A stretch of DNA of 64,000 nucleotides from Nitrososphaerota archaeon (GTDB lineage Archaea > Thermoproteota > Nitrososphaeria_A > Caldarchaeales > JAVZCJ01), in the NCBI GenBank assembly GCA_038874475.1, contig JAVZCJ010000006.1, forward strand, positions 39,898 through 103,897, given 5' to 3'. Under the pieces are notes generated by a model that had not been told where the DNA came from, did not search any database, and was given only the letters and a program-made list of their open reading frames with translations. Shown in pieces: positions 63,878 to 64,000 of this stretch; the stretch's first letter is position 1; each line of letters opens with the position of its first letter. A program made the translations under genes and the position numbers.

Positions 63878-64000
63878 TTAAAAAATATAGTTGATAACTA
63901 TATGAAAAAAGTTTCAGGATTAAAAGAATATTGTGAAAGATGCTTAAGAACAGAAAGATATAATGGAAATGTAGTTTTAATGATAGTAGATGCATCTTTT
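63878..64000. repeat. right arm of a 123-bp inverted duplication, cut by the window edge
   Basis: Matches the reverse complement of 57156-57278 at 122 of 123 bases. Identity begins at ttaaaaaatatag and continues to the last base of the window; it may extend further. Confidence 0.93.
63902..64000 (+). CDS. start of a second copy of the HhH-like gene, 3'-truncated by the window
   Basis: 33 codons from ATG 63902, identical to the first 33 residues of the gene at 56598-57254 except Ser for Ala at residue 32. An in-frame ATG at 63875 exists only in this copy and would add nine residues, because the bases just before the duplication differ. Whether the whole gene is duplicated cannot be seen. Confidence 0.7.
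   Translation, partial: MKKVSGLKEYCERCLRTERYNGNVVLMIVDASF

Overview
The window is AT-rich (below about 30% G+C in most genes) and archaeal. Evidence for archaea: a B-family replicative polymerase of the crenarchaeal PolB1 type, CTP-dependent riboflavin kinase with an archaeal-type FAD synthase, diphthine synthase, a PAC2-family protein, a type IV pilin with archaeal biogenesis ATPase and platform protein, a four-subunit pyruvate:ferredoxin oxidoreductase, and TATA-like boxes about 25 bp upstream of leaderless starts. PolB1 points to the TACK/Thermoproteota side. The one intact tRNA is about 70% G+C in an AT-rich genome, which suggests a thermophile. I cannot place it to class.

Layout. 1-7.8 kb: a 5'-truncated membrane protein, a secreted protein, agmatinase, porCDAB (porB carries an intein next to its thiamine diphosphate site) and an RNA m5C methyltransferase. 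7.9-17.4 kb: PolB1, an Lrp-type regulator, a polyprenol-kinase-like protein, a 50-residue zinc ribbon divergent from a DUF99 protein, a sugar nucleotidyltransferase, a DphB-DUF357 fusion, RibL and RibK, and an endonuclease V lacking one metal-binding Asp. 17.5-19 kb: a structured RNA-like stretch, a DUF3782-type nuclease-like gene and a mobile-element remnant. 19-22.3 kb: hypCDE and a zinc-ribbon membrane protein. 22.4-33.8 kb: a pilus locus (ATPase, pilin, platform, four pilin-like proteins and a 1361-residue threonine-stalk protein), then an M6-like protease and a beta-propeller. 37.7-47.7 kb: housekeeping genes including a bacterial-type GAPDH and PGK, separated by an integrated element in tRNA-Arg(UCG). 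47.8-57.3 kb: a dead VapBC-like pair, an ATPase, a transporter, RraA-like, DUF2099, SHMT and others. 57.3-64 kb: a defence-like region with a broken uracil-DNA glycosylase, a HEPN protein and a restriction-modification system in which methyltransferase and specificity subunit are fused. This region is bracketed by inverted copies of one gene start.

Most striking: (a) the 3,864-bp element at 39867-43773 is of SSV type, with its integrase gene split by integration. Rejoining the ends through the 43-bp att repeat gives one uninterrupted frame that fuses a ribbon-helix-helix (CcdA/CopG-like) domain to the tyrosine recombinase, with a 20-bp palindrome in its promoter. Integration would therefore separate the recombinase from its promoter and putative self-repressor. 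(b) The M-S fusion with one recognition domain beside an HNH-type endonuclease resembles a BstXI-like system for a bipartite palindrome. (c) The pilus locus ends in a giant pilin-like protein with a stalk of about 300 threonine-rich residues.
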